This document shows positions 7,901 to 16,773 of a stretch of DNA of 58,439 nt, piece by piece. The position numbers and the translations under genes were made by a program. Location: positions 1 to 58,439 of the forward strand of contig JABDKP010000026.1 of assembly GCA_013002175.1 (NCBI GenBank), given 5' to 3'. The notes beneath the pieces were generated by a model. That model was not told the origin of the DNA. It made no database searches and was given only the letters and a program-made list of their open reading frames with translations. The DNA is from Ilumatobacter sp. (GTDB taxonomy: Bacteria > Actinomycetota > Acidimicrobiia > Acidimicrobiales > Ilumatobacteraceae). The stretch's first letter is position 1. Every line of letters starts with the position of its first letter.

Positions 7901-10900
7901 ACGATGCCGGCGGCGCCACACCCGGTGGCCGTCGTGTTGGTGATCGTCGTGCCGGACGACGGCGTGATCGAGATGCAGTGGCTGGAGGTGTCGCGAACGA
8001 TGACGTCGTCGATCAGGGTGTCGGTATGGGTGACCGCACCCGGTCCGGAGATGCCGATCGTGGCGGTCCCGGCGACGAGCGCATCGCCGTCGATCGTCAG
8101 CCCCTCGATCAGGTTGTCGGTGCCGGTGACGGTGTCGAGGGTGACGACGGGGCCGGGCGTGGTGTTGGTCAGCACCGGGTCGGTGCCGGCGGTGATCGTG
8201 AGTGTCTGCGTGGCGTCGTTCGGGTCGACCAGGCTGAGGCCCGCGCCCTCGCCGATCAGTTGCTGGTTGTCGAGCAGACCGATGCCGCCGTCGTAGGTGG
8301 CAGCGCCGGTGTGCACGAAGATCGTGTCGCCGGTTGCAGGGAGCGCAGACCCGTTGTAGTCGGTGCCGACGGTGCGGAACGGCTGGTGCGACCGGCCGGT
8401 GCCGCCGGTGCCGCCCGCGGTGTTGTCGATGAACCACACCATGGCGCCGATGGTGATGTTCACCGTTTCGGTGGCGCCCAGGTCCACAGCGTCCTCGAGG
8501 ACCTTGTACGTGAACGAGTCCGCGCCGGTCGCCCCGGCATTGGGCGTGTACAGGAACGTCCCGTCGCTGTTGAGGGCGACGCTCCCCTTCGTCGGCGCCA
8601 CAGTCACGGCTCCGGCCGTGATCGTCGAGTCGACGTCGGAGTTGTCCGCCATCGGGTGGGTGGGGGTCGCCTCGAGATAGGGCGTGATCGGCGTGCCCAC
8701 CGTCCCGCCGGGGTTGGCGTCGACCCGCAGCTGCGTGTTGCCGATCGTGCTGTAGCTGTCGGCGCCGATCGTCGGTGGGTCGTTGACCGGCACGACGTCG
8801 ACCGTGGTCGTCGTCGTGTTGCTGTTGACGGTGCCGTCGTTGACAACGATCGTGACCGCACGGTTGGGGAGGTCGGTCGGGTCCTGCGACGTGTTCTCGT
8901 AGGTGAGGTCGTCGAGGCACTGTTCGTAGGCGGCTTCGGTGGCGGAACCGGTGAGCGTGATGGTCTGGGTGCCGGTGCCGGCCAACGTGATGCCGGCACA
9001 CACACCGGTGCTGCTGTCCAACTTCTCCGCGGCGCCGTCCTGCGCGTTCGTCAGCGTGACGGTGGCCGACACGATGTTGTCGCCGTCCGCGTCGTCCACC
9101 GCGACGTCGGTGTCGGTGAGGTTCGCCGCCGCGCCGCCCTCGGTGAACGTCGTGGAGAAGTCGGGGCTGGTACCGCCGGAGTCGTCGGCGTCGAGGTCGA
9201 GGACCGGCGCGACGTTGTAGCTGTTGGTGAATGTGCAGGTGACGTGCTCGCCCGGATCGACCTCGATCGTCGCAGTCGCGCCGGCGTCGGTGGACGGCGT
9301 CGTCGACAGGCCGTCGTCGCAGGTGATGTCGGTGAGCGTCGCCGGTGACGGGTCGGACTCGGTGACGTCGTACGACCCGACGGCGAGATTCGAGAACGTC
9401 GTGCTGTTGGCGTACGTCGCGTTCTCGCCGACGGCACCGCTGTCGTCGTCGAGCGTGAACGCGCCGAGATCCCCGGTGAACGCGAAATCCTGCGCATCGT
9501 TCGGCACCGCATCCTTGACGATCGTGATCGACCCCCGCTTGGTGTTCGTGAACGTGCACGTCACGTCCTCGCCCGGATCGAGCGCGATCGCGGTCACCGG
9601 CGAACCGTCGGTACACGTCGCCGACGTCAGATCCCACCCCGCCGGCACCGTCTCCGCAACCGCATACGTGCCCGGCACCACATTCGAGAACACCACCGTG
9701 TTCGACAACGTGCCATCCGCATCGTCATCGAGCGAGAACGCGCCGAAATCCCCGGTGAACGCGAAGTCCTGCGCATCGTTCGGCACCGCATCCTTGACGA
9801 TCGTGATCGACCCCCGCTTCGTGTTCGTGAACGTGCACGTCACGTCCTCGCCCGGATCGAGCACGATCGCGGTCACCGGCGAACCGTCGGTACACGTCGC
9901 CGACGACAGGTCCCAGCCGGCCGGCACCACTTCGGTGACGGCGTAGGTGCCCGGCACGACATTCGAGAACACCTTCGTGTTCGACAACGTGCCGTCCGCG
10001 TCGTCATCCAGGGCGAACGCGTTCGGCGCCGCGATGTCATCGCTGAACCCGAAGTTCTGGGCATCGTTCGGCACCGCATCCTTGACGATCGTGACCGACC
10101 CCCGCTTCGTGTTCGTGAACGTGCACGTCACCGCCTCACCCGGATCGAGCACGATCGCGGTCACCGGCGAACCGTCGCTGCACGACGTCGTCAGATCCCA
10201 CCCCGCCGGCACCGTCTCGGTCACCGCGTACGTGCCCGGAACCACATTCGAGAACACCTTCGTGTTCGACAACGTGACATCGGCATCATCATCGAGGTCG
10301 AAGTCGCCCGACCCGTCGATGTCCTGGGAGAACGTGAAGTCCTGCGCATCGTCGGGGACCGCGTCCTTGACGATCGTGACCGACCCCCGCTTCGTGTTCA
10401 CGAACGTGCACGTCACGTCCTCACCCGGATCGAGCACGATCGCGGTGACCGGGGAACCGTCGGTACACGTCGCCGACGACAGGTCCCAGCCGGCCGGCAC
10501 CACTTCGGTGACGGCATAGGTGCCCGGCACGACATTCGAGAACACCTGCGTGTTCGACAACGTGCCATCCGCATCGTCATCGAGCGAGAACGCGCCGAAA
10601 TCCCCCGTGAACGCGAAGTCCTGCGCATCGTTCGGGACCGCGTCCTTGACGATCGTGACCGTCCCCCGCTTGGTGTTCGTGAATGTGCACGTCACCGCCT
10701 CATCCGGCGACACGACGATCGCGGTGACCGGCGAACCGTCCGAACAGGTCGCCGACGTCAGATCCCACCCTGCCGGCACCGTCTCCGCAACGGCGTAGGT
10801 GCCCGGCACCACGGCGGCGAAGACCTTCGTGTTCGACAACGTGCCATCCGCGTCGTCATCGAGGTCGAAGTCGCCCGACCCGTCGATGTCCTGGGAGAAC

Positions 10901-13900
10901 GTGAAGTCCTGCGGGTCGTCGGGTGATGCGTCCTTGACGATCGCGATCGTCCCCCGCTTGACGTTGGTGAACGTGCACGTCACGTCCTCGCCGACACTCA
11001 CGTCGATCGCAGTCACCGGTGACCCGTCGTCGCACGTCGCCGCCGTCTGGTCCCATCCGGCCGGCACCGCCTCCGCCACGGCGTAGGTGCCCGGCGCCAC
11101 GTCGGCAAACACCCTCGTGTTCGACAGTGTGCCATCGGCGTCGTCATCGAGGTCGAACGTGTTCGGCGCTGCGATGTCATCGGTGAACGTGAAGTCCTGG
11201 GCATCGTCGGGCACCGCGTCCTTCACGATCGTGATGCTGCTGTGCCGCGTGTTCAGGAACGTGCACGTCACGTCCTCGCCCGGATCGAGCACGATTGCCG
11301 ACACCGGCGATCCATCGCTACAGAGCGCGGACGTCAGATCCCACCCGGCCGGCACCGCTTCGGACACCGCATACGTGCCGGGCAGCACGTTGGCGAACAG
11401 CTTCGTGTTCGACAGCGTCGCATCAGCGTCGTCGTCGAGGTCGAATGTGTTCGGCGCGGCGATGTCGTCGGTGAACGAGAAGTCCTGGGCATTGTCGGGC
11501 ACCGCATCCTTGACGATCGTGATCGACCCGCGCTTCGTGTTCGTGAACGTACACGTCACGTCCTCGCCCGGATCGAGCACGATGGCGAGGATCGGGGACC
11601 CGTCGTCACACGTCGCGGACGTCAGGTCCCATCCCGTCGGCACCGTCTCGGTGACCGCGTAGGTGCCCGGCAGCACATTCGCGAACACGTTCGTGTTCGA
11701 CAGCGTGCCGTCCGCGTCGTCGTCGAGATCGAACGGGCCCGACCCGTCGATGTTCTGCGAGAACGTGAAGTCCTGCGGATCGTCCGGCACCGCGTCCTTC
11801 TCGATCGTGATCGACCCGCGCTTCGTGTTGACGAACGTACAGGTCACGCTCTCACCCGGATCGACGGCGATCGCCGACACCGGTGACCCGTCGTCGCACG
11901 TCGCCGACGTCAACACCCATCCCGCCGGCACCGTCTCCGCCACCGCATACGTGCCCGGCGCGAACTGCTCCGACGCCGTTCCACCGTCGCCGAGCGTCGC
12001 GACGATGTCGCCGGTGAAGTCGAACGTCTGCGGATCACCATTGGGCAGCGTCTGCTTCTCGATCGTGATCGACCCGTCCTTCGTGTTGACGAACGTGCAC
12101 GTCACGTCCTCGCCCGGGTTGACGAGGATCGCGTTGACAGGCGACCCGTCGTCACACGTCGCCGACGTCAGGGCCCACCCCGCCGGCACCGTCTCCGCCA
12201 CGGCGTACGTTCCAGGCGCCACGGTGGCGGACGCCGTGCCGCCGTCGCCGAGCGTCGCGACGATGTCGCCGGTGAAGCCGAACGTCGCCGGATCACCATT
12301 GGGCAGCGTCTGCTTCTCGATCGTGATCGACCCGTCCTTCGTGTTGACGAACGTGCACCGGACGATCTCGCCCTCCGCGACCACGAACGTCGCGGTCGAG
12401 GTGACGGTGTCGCCGGACGAGTCGGTGTCGTCGCAGACGATGCTGCTGAGCACCCACCCGGCCGGCACCGTTTCGGTCGATGTGTACGTGCCCGGCGCGA
12501 GGCCCGTGATCACGATCTCGCCGCCGTCGCCCAGGGTGCCGGCCGCGTCGCCGGTGAAGTCGAACGTCGCCGGGTCGCCGTCGGGCAGCGTCTGCTTCTC
12601 GACGATGATCGTCGTCTGCTTCGTGTTGGTGAACGTGCACGAGATCGTCTCACCCGGGTCGAGTGAGAGCTGCGCGGTCGACCCGGACGTGATGCTGCCG
12701 GCCGCGGCGGACTCGGTACACGCGATGCCGGTCACCGCCCAGCCCGGCGGCACGACCTCGGTCACGTCGTACGACCCGGGTGGCACGAACTCGAACAGCT
12801 TCGTGTTCGACAGCGTGGCGTCGGCGTCGTCGTCGAGCGTGAACGTGTTGGGTGTCAGGACGTCGTCGGTGAAGACGAAGTCCTGCGGGTCGTCCGGTAC
12901 GGCATCCTTGATGATCTCGATCGCGCCGCGCTGCTGATTGCGGAACGTACAACTGACGGTCTCGCCCGGAGCCACGACGATCGTCGCCGTGCGGGTCGGA
13001 ACGTCTCCGGTCGAGTCGGTGTCGGCGCACAGGATCGAGATGAGGTCCCACCCGGCGTCGGCACCTTCGGTGACCTGATGCGTCCCCGCCGGAACGCTGA
13101 AGATCTGGTGGAGGTTCGACGCGCTCAGATCGATGTCGAACGCAGTCAAGGACGGGGACGTGAAGCTGAATGTCTCGGTGGTGCTGACCGGGTCGGTCTC
13201 CTTGAACACCTGGATCAGCCCCCGGCGGGTGTTGGTGAACGTGCACGTCACCGTCTCACCCGGATCGACGCGGACCGTCGCGCTACGCCCTGCGACATCG
13301 GCGGTGCTGACCGCCGCGCTGGCTCCGTCGTCGCAGGCGATCGCGGTCAGGTCGAACCCCTGTGCCCCGGGGTCGCCCTCGCTGATCGTGTACGTGCCCG
13401 CCGCGATGTCGGTGAACGTGCGCGTCGCCGTGCCGGCCACTGTGGTCAGATCGAACGCGCCACCGAGCGGGTCACCCGCGCCGTCGTCGAAGCCGAACGT
13501 GCCGTCGCCGCCGGCTGTCGTCTTGACGATCGTGATCGTGCCCCCGGCCATGCTCGTGCTGACGCTGGCGACGTTGTTCGTCACGTCGGGGTCGATCAGG
13601 TCGGACATCACCGCGACGTCGTTCGTCAGCACACCGGACGCCCCCGCATCGACGGTCACGTCGATCGTGTACTGCGCTGACGCACCGGCGGCGATCGTGC
13701 CGAGCGTGCACGTGGGTACCCCACCCGGATCCTCGCCGCACCCGGTGGTGGACACGAACGTCACGCCGGCCGGCAGCACATCCATCACCGTCACGCCGGT
13801 CGCGGTCGCCGGCCCGGCATTGCTCACCACGACCGTGTAGGTCAGCGCCTGGCCGGGCGTCACCGAGGCCGCGCTCGCGGTCTTGGTCACCGACAGGTCC

Positions 13901-15270
13901 GCCTGATCGGGCGCGGCCGGCACGAACGCGAGGTAACCGACCGCGTCGACGACGAAGTCGATGTCGGTACTGACCGTCACGCAGACGTCGCCGCTGCCGT
14001 CGAGCATCACGATCAGCTCGTTACCACCGTCGACGCCGGTGACGTAGTTCAGCGACGAGGCGGTCGGCGGCGGCGTGACACACGGATGCACGACCAGGTT
14101 GCCCGCACCGGAGGGCTGCACCCCCGTCACGTTGAGCACACCGGCGGCAGCGTTCGAGGGGATGCCCGCCCGGCCGCCGACGCGGATCTTCTTCGTCTCG
14201 CCGGCCGTCATCCGGCCGAAGCCCTCGAACTGTCCGTCGACGGTCGTGTACTCCTCACGCGACTCGGAGAGGCGGGCCGGGGTGATGCTCTTCAGGTTGG
14301 TGCCGGGCAGCACGAACGCGACGACGTCGAGCACGAAGTCGACACTGTCGGGCGTCGTGATGCACACGTCGCCGTTGCCGTCGACATCGAGCAGGATCTC
14401 GTTGCCCCGGTCGACACCCGGCACGTAGTTGACGGTGGCGAACAACGGCACCGGGTTGAGACATGCATGAGCCTTGGCGTGGAACGTCGCTGTCGGACCC
14501 ACCGCAGTGAGATTGGCGACGACCGCATCCACCCCGGCCGGCACCTCGCCGCGACCACCGACACGGATCTTCGTGGTCGCGCCGGCTGCCGGTCGTCCGA
14601 ACGCCTCGTGCAACCCGTCGAACGTCTTCTCACCAGGGCGCGACTCCGCGTACCGAGCCGGCTCGATCGGGGTGATGTCGCTGGCGGCCGGGATGTACCC
14701 GACCACGTCCAGCACCAGATGCATGCTGCGCAACACGTAGATGCACAACGCGCCCGCCGCGGAGACACCTGCGACGATCTCGTTGCCGAGGTCGACACCG
14801 GTGCTGTAGTTGAGCGACGATGCCAGCGGGCGCGGCGCCGAGCAGTCCCACACGGTCAGGTAACCGATGTCGTCCGGGTCGACCGCTGTGACGTTCACGA
14901 CGACGCCGAGCGCGTTGGCCGGAACCGGGCCCCGTCCGTTGATCTGGACGACATGCACCGAGTTCGCCGCCAGCCGACCCGTCCCCTCGGACTGGCCGTC
15001 GAACGTGGACTCACCCGGTCGCGTCTCACCAAAGCGCAACGGAGCGATCGACACCAGCGTCTCCTGCGTCGTCAGGTGCGCGAACCTCGACAGCGCGTCG
15101 TCGGCGTCGGCCTGTCGCGGCAGCGCCGGAGACGCAACCGCGTCGGGCGCAGCCACAGCCGCTGCCTCGGCCACCAGCAACGTCCCGGCCATGGACATTG
15201 CGGCGAGCACCGAGAGCACGGACCGGGCGCGTCGGCGTCGTGACGTCGGTGAACGCTCGAACGTGCCCAT
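4930..15270 (-). CDS. Giant secreted repeat protein: DUF11 + 15 Ig/prealbumin-like repeats + parallel beta-helix
   Basis: About 3,446 residues from ATG 15270, which has GGAGGGG just upstream; an in-frame TTG lies at 15282. Order of parts, approximate residues: basic signal peptide with hydrophobic core LSVLAAMSMAGTLLVAEAAA (1-45); three ~125-residue repeats each containing a TFDG or TVDG turn, VGGRG and a Cys pair (70-450); a DUF11-type domain DLSVTKTA-TYTVVVSNAGP (455-575); fifteen tandem ~96-residue repeats (578-2017); a VCBS/cadherin-like part with VNDPPTIGADSY and SFTYKV (2020-2270); and a long Asn/Thr/Gly-rich right-handed beta-helix to the end (2280-3440). No LPXTG, sorting helix or C-terminal membrane segment is present, so attachment to the cell is unclear. 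It heads a minus-strand run with three collar genes and a GNAT. Adhesin, sheath or matrix roles are plausible inferences. Confidence 0.93.
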   Translation of the reverse strand: MGTFERSPTSRRRRARSVLSVLAAMSMAGTLLVAEAAAVAAPDAVASPALPRQADADDALSRFAHLTTQETLVSIAPLRFGETRPGESTFDGQSEGTGRLAANSVHVVQINGRGPVPANALGVVVNVTAVDPDDIGYLTVWDCSAPRPLASSLNYSTGVDLGNEIVAGVSAAGALCIYVLRSMHLVLDVVGYIPAASDITPIEPARYAESRPGEKTFDGLHEAFGRPAAGATTKIRVGGRGEVPAGVDAVVANLTAVGPTATFHAKAHACLNPVPLFATVNYVPGVDRGNEILLDVDGNGDVCITTPDSVDFVLDVVAFVLPGTNLKSITPARLSESREEYTTVDGQFEGFGRMTAGETKKIRVGGRAGIPSNAAAGVLNVTGVQPSGAGNLVVHPCVTPPPTASSLNYVTGVDGGNELIVMLDGSGDVCVTVSTDIDFVVDAVGYLAFVPAAPDQADLSVTKTASAASVTPGQALTYTVVVSNAGPATATGVTVMDVLPAGVTFVSTTGCGEDPGGVPTCTLGTIAAGASAQYTIDVTVDAGASGVLTNDVAVMSDLIDPDVTNNVASVSTSMAGGTITIVKTTAGGDGTFGFDDGAGDPLGGAFDLTTVAGTATRTFTDIAAGTYTISEGDPGAQGFDLTAIACDDGASAAVSTADVAGRSATVRVDPGETVTCTFTNTRRGLIQVFKETDPVSTTETFSFTSPSLTAFDIDLSASNLHQIFSVPAGTHQVTEGADAGWDLISILCADTDSTGDVPTRTATIVVAPGETVSCTFRNQQRGAIEIIKDAVPDDPQDFVFTDDVLTPNTFTLDDDADATLSNTKLFEFVPPGSYDVTEVVPPGWAVTGIACTESAAAGSITSGSTAQLSLDPGETISCTFTNTKQTTIIVEKQTLPDGDPATFDFTGDAAGTLGDGGEIVITGLAPGTYTSTETVPAGWVLSSIVCDDTDSSGDTVTSTATFVVAEGEIVRCTFVNTKDGSITIEKQTLPNGDPATFGFTGDIVATLGDGGTASATVAPGTYAVAETVPAGWALTSATCDDGSPVNAILVNPGEDVTCTFVNTKDGSITIEKQTLPNGDPQTFDFTGDIVATLGDGGTASEQFAPGTYAVAETVPAGWVLTSATCDDGSPVSAIAVDPGESVTCTFVNTKRGSITIEKDAVPDDPQDFTFSQNIDGSGPFDLDDDADGTLSNTNVFANVLPGTYAVTETVPTGWDLTSATCDDGSPILAIVLDPGEDVTCTFTNTKRGSITIVKDAVPDNAQDFSFTDDIAAPNTFDLDDDADATLSNTKLFANVLPGTYAVSEAVPAGWDLTSALCSDGSPVSAIVLDPGEDVTCTFLNTRHSSITIVKDAVPDDAQDFTFTDDIAAPNTFDLDDDADGTLSNTRVFADVAPGTYAVAEAVPAGWDQTAATCDDGSPVTAIDVSVGEDVTCTFTNVKRGTIAIVKDASPDDPQDFTFSQDIDGSGDFDLDDDADGTLSNTKVFAAVVPGTYAVAETVPAGWDLTSATCSDGSPVTAIVVSPDEAVTCTFTNTKRGTVTIVKDAVPNDAQDFAFTGDFGAFSLDDDADGTLSNTQVFSNVVPGTYAVTEVVPAGWDLSSATCTDGSPVTAIVLDPGEDVTCTFVNTKRGSVTIVKDAVPDDAQDFTFSQDIDGSGDFDLDDDADVTLSNTKVFSNVVPGTYAVTETVPAGWDLTTSCSDGSPVTAIVLDPGEAVTCTFTNTKRGSVTIVKDAVPNDAQNFGFSDDIAAPNAFALDDDADGTLSNTKVFSNVVPGTYAVTEVVPAGWDLSSATCTDGSPVTAIVLDPGEDVTCTFTNTKRGSITIVKDAVPNDAQDFAFTGDFGAFSLDDDADGTLSNTVVFSNVVPGTYAVAETVPAGWDLTSATCTDGSPVTAIALDPGEDVTCTFTNTKRGSITIVKDAVPNDAQDFAFTGDLGAFTLDDDSGAVGENATYANSTTFSNLAVGSYDVTESDPSPATLTDITCDDGLSTTPSTDAGATATIEVDPGEHVTCTFTNSYNVAPVLDLDADDSGGTSPDFSTTFTEGGAAANLTDTDVAVDDADGDNIVSATVTLTNAQDGAAEKLDSSTGVCAGITLAGTGTQTITLTGSATEAAYEQCLDDLTYENTSQDPTDLPNRAVTIVVNDGTVNSNTTTTTVDVVPVNDPPTIGADSYSTIGNTQLRVDANPGGTVGTPITPYLEATPTHPMADNSDVDSTITAGAVTVAPTKGSVALNSDGTFLYTPNAGATGADSFTYKVLEDAVDLGATETVNITIGAMVWFIDNTAGGTGGTGRSHQPFRTVGTDYNGSALPATGDTIFVHTGAATYDGGIGLLDNQQLIGEGAGLSLVDPNDATQTLTITAGTDPVLTNTTPGPVVTLDTVTGTDNLIEGLTIDGDALVAGTATIGISGPGAVTHTDTLIDDVIVRDTSSHCISITPSSGTTITNTTATGCGAAGIVLNAANTALTNVAISGTTGDGIDITNTTGTTTFTNVDIGTAGGIGIDIANLGGTFTIDSTSSVDDTTSHGVRVNGGSGSLDFNAPITNVNGRSVDVQGTNGAGITFDGNIDDSDTGGEESDGIFLNNNGTSTIDFTADLDINSDVAGFSATTGGTVTVTGATTTVDTTAGSGTGINIGIPIGAGGVTFDSVSTSGSTQGIVLTGTGGGAFTAGGGTITGATTAGIDIGTGTGNVTIATDVNGATGHPARVNGRSGGTVTINGNLDDSDIATQESDGIELTANTGATITFAGNIDVNTAGTDTGFRATGGGTVSATGTTTTIDTTAGTGTGVTITDTAIGAGGVTFDSVDTDGSIGINLSTTGTGGFTVGGGSIATATNRGVDLNAVGGDVSIAATVGTSGGGRSVEVTNAGRAGGSTIGFTGAITDSGSGINLDNNDQGGNATITFSGGLTLNTGASTAFRAVNGGIVQATGTNRIGNSTALSTTAVNIQNTTLGASGVTFQDVNVAAGSVGIDIDGGGTAGFFTVTGVGTTNGSGGTIANTTANGVLIENTNNITLNNMNVTNAADEAGGACTGASFGGCTASVEFNTVTNVAIDNMAMSGSDEHGLFGQTVTNLDIADSSFTNLGNGANENAIFVVNLLGTAAAANSVFDNVTITGAGDNGLQVNNSTATNAGNTSNPDRLTVQNSQIDNSGVGGIQAITDTAGTGNLRVDVSSTNMSGNSSVGVASNANGGDLQMNITGSTIGHGAGNQFRAVSGQATSSGDLFFTVTGNTLTANNGGAGVGPAVIAYANQGSGNVNGTIGGAGALTNSITNNTAALPGGTSVAGVEVTNNGGGQSRVRVENNSITVNDGFGVIANVQGTNTGAGHFHVVNNTITTLGADFVNTGVSARNNSSAALECLNISGNTMLVNPALNGDIVVYNNVGLTFQVQQTAVTTNPPFDVTPDNHQVEIDITNAQANIAAVDTYANPAVGTPGSFTPGACITPQSP
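9224..13537 (-). repeat. Array of 15 tandem ~280-290 bp coding repeats
   Basis: Within the giant gene, fifteen units follow one another. Each begins SITIVKDAV or a variant and ends VTCTFTNTKRG or a variant. Most units carry two cysteines about 20 residues apart (one in TSATCDDGSP, one in DVTCTF), consistent with one disulfide per domain. Units toward the protein's C-terminal end of the array (roughly 9440-11700) are close to identical even in codon choice, whereas units nearer the N-terminus (12000-13500) have diverged. This gradient suggests recent expansion by unequal exchange. One unit (near 10190) has lost a residue before its first Cys (LTTSCSDG against LTSATCSDG). Confidence 0.9.
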
Positions 15271-15370
15271 CCACCCCTCCAAGGACTGCGGCTGACCCGA
15301 ACAACCCTGTCAGCTGCCGCTCACGCTGTCAACGCGAACCGAGCCGGCGAATCGAGCGTTGACCAGCAGG

Positions 15371-16693
15371 TCAGCCGGCGGTGACGGCGGTCTCGACGAT
15401 GTCGTACAGCTGGGTCGCGAGTTCGAGTCCGGTCACCGAATTCGCTTCGATCACGAGGTACGCGCCGTACCCCTCCTCCAGATCCAGCCACGGCACGCTG
15501 CCATACGCACCGGGGTCGGTGAGTCGTCCGCTCTCGCGATCGACCCACCACCCCATCCCGTACCCGGTACCCGGCGCAGCGTCGCCGTACACCGCGCCGA
15601 CCCGGTCGCCGTGCATCCGGTCGAGCGCATCCTGCGACAGCACCTGACTGTCGCCACACGTGCCGCCGCGCAGCTGCATCAGCAGCAGCTTGGCGTAGTC
15701 GGACGGGCTGGCATACGCACCACCTTCCATGTTCGGGTTGGCGGTGTCGATCAACGTCGCCGGGTCACCCGCAAAATCGACCGGGTACTCGAAACCCCCC
15801 GGGATCTGGGCGAAGTGGTTGTTGTAGCCGAGCGCGTCCAGCCCACACGGCTCGACGTAGATCTCCTCGATCAGCTCGTCCCACGACGTGCCCGAGGCTG
15901 CTTCGGCGACCGCCCCGGCGATCTGCCACTGGGCGCCGCCGTAACGGAACTCGGTGTCGGAGGCGACCAGGTCTGCGTCGTCGTCCGGGGTGGTGAAGAT
16001 CGTCTCCGCGCAGGCCTGCAGCGTGCCGGCCGCGAGGAACTGGCAGAGGTACGGCGCGTAGCCCGGCTCCGGTCCGAGGCCGACGAGGCCCGAGCTGTTC
16101 GACAGCAACTGTGCGGCGGTGATGTCGGGGTTGGCGATGCCCCACTCGACGACGTCGGCGATGGGGGCGTCGATGTCGAGCAGGCCGTCATCGTGCAAAC
16201 GCAGCAGGACACCAGCGGTGATCATCTTCGACGACGAGGCGATCAACGAGATCCGGTCGGGCGTGAACTCTCCCCACTGCTCCTCGTACACGACGCCGTC
16301 GTCGCGATCGACGATGATCAGACCGGCGCCGTTCAGGCCACGTTCGTCGACGAACGCTTCGACGACCGGGGCGACCGCCGTGAAGTCGTACTCCTGCGCC
16401 GGTTCGGACGTCGGCGGTTCGGTGGTCGGCACCGTGGTCGGCGCCGGATCCTCGTCGAACACCCGACCGTTCTCGGCGCTGTCGGTCGACGGCGGTTCTG
16501 GCGGCACGGTCGTCGGCGGCTCGACCGTCGTCGTCACCTCGCCGCCACCCTCGTCCTCGAACTGCAGCGGGCTGGTCGTGCTGGACCCGACGACGACACC
16601 GGTCGCCGACGGGCGCTCGCCTTCGGCGCACGCGGTGATCGCGAGCAGCCCGGCGAGCGTGCAACCGAGAATTGCGTTCGCTCCAACCGTCAT
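15371..16693 (-). CDS. Lipoprotein serine hydrolase, beta-lactamase / class C PBP family
   Basis: 440 residues from ATG 16693. The N-terminus is a lipoprotein signal, LAGLLAITAC, with the lipobox Cys near residue 22. A ~100-residue Pro/Thr/Glu-rich linker follows, then a beta-lactamase-type domain. The nucleophile motif SxxK is in IASSSKMITAG, the second motif is RYGGAQ (Tyr-x-Gly), and a GYGMGWWV strand fits the third motif region. Four cysteines sit in the catalytic domain. It is probably anchored outside the cell and hydrolyses an ester or D-amino-acid substrate; the sequence does not identify which. It lies 80 bases from the divergent alkylsulfatase gene and shares that promoter region. 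Confidence 0.85.
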   Translation of the reverse strand: MTVGANAILGCTLAGLLAITACAEGERPSATGVVVGSSTTSPLQFEDEGGGEVTTTVEPPTTVPPEPPSTDSAENGRVFDEDPAPTTVPTTEPPTSEPAQEYDFTAVAPVVEAFVDERGLNGAGLIIVDRDDGVVYEEQWGEFTPDRISLIASSSKMITAGVLLRLHDDGLLDIDAPIADVVEWGIANPDITAAQLLSNSSGLVGLGPEPGYAPYLCQFLAAGTLQACAETIFTTPDDDADLVASDTEFRYGGAQWQIAGAVAEAASGTSWDELIEEIYVEPCGLDALGYNNHFAQIPGGFEYPVDFAGDPATLIDTANPNMEGGAYASPSDYAKLLLMQLRGGTCGDSQVLSQDALDRMHGDRVGAVYGDAAPGTGYGMGWWVDRESGRLTDPGAYGSVPWLDLEEGYGAYLVIEANSVTGLELATQLYDIVETAVTAG

Positions 16694-16773
16694 CGCCGCG
16701 ACGCTAGTTGAGGCCCTGGCAGCATCGTCGGTCGGCTGGCGATCCCAGCGGGGGGAGCTGTCACAATGCTCGG

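Noticed and set aside
5662-9348. A 1,228-codon open frame on the plus strand, and several shorter plus-strand frames across 5400-13840
   Set aside because: They lie opposite the giant protein. Their products are rich in Arg, Val, Asp and Gly with no domain pattern, as expected from the complement of a GC-rich repeat gene.
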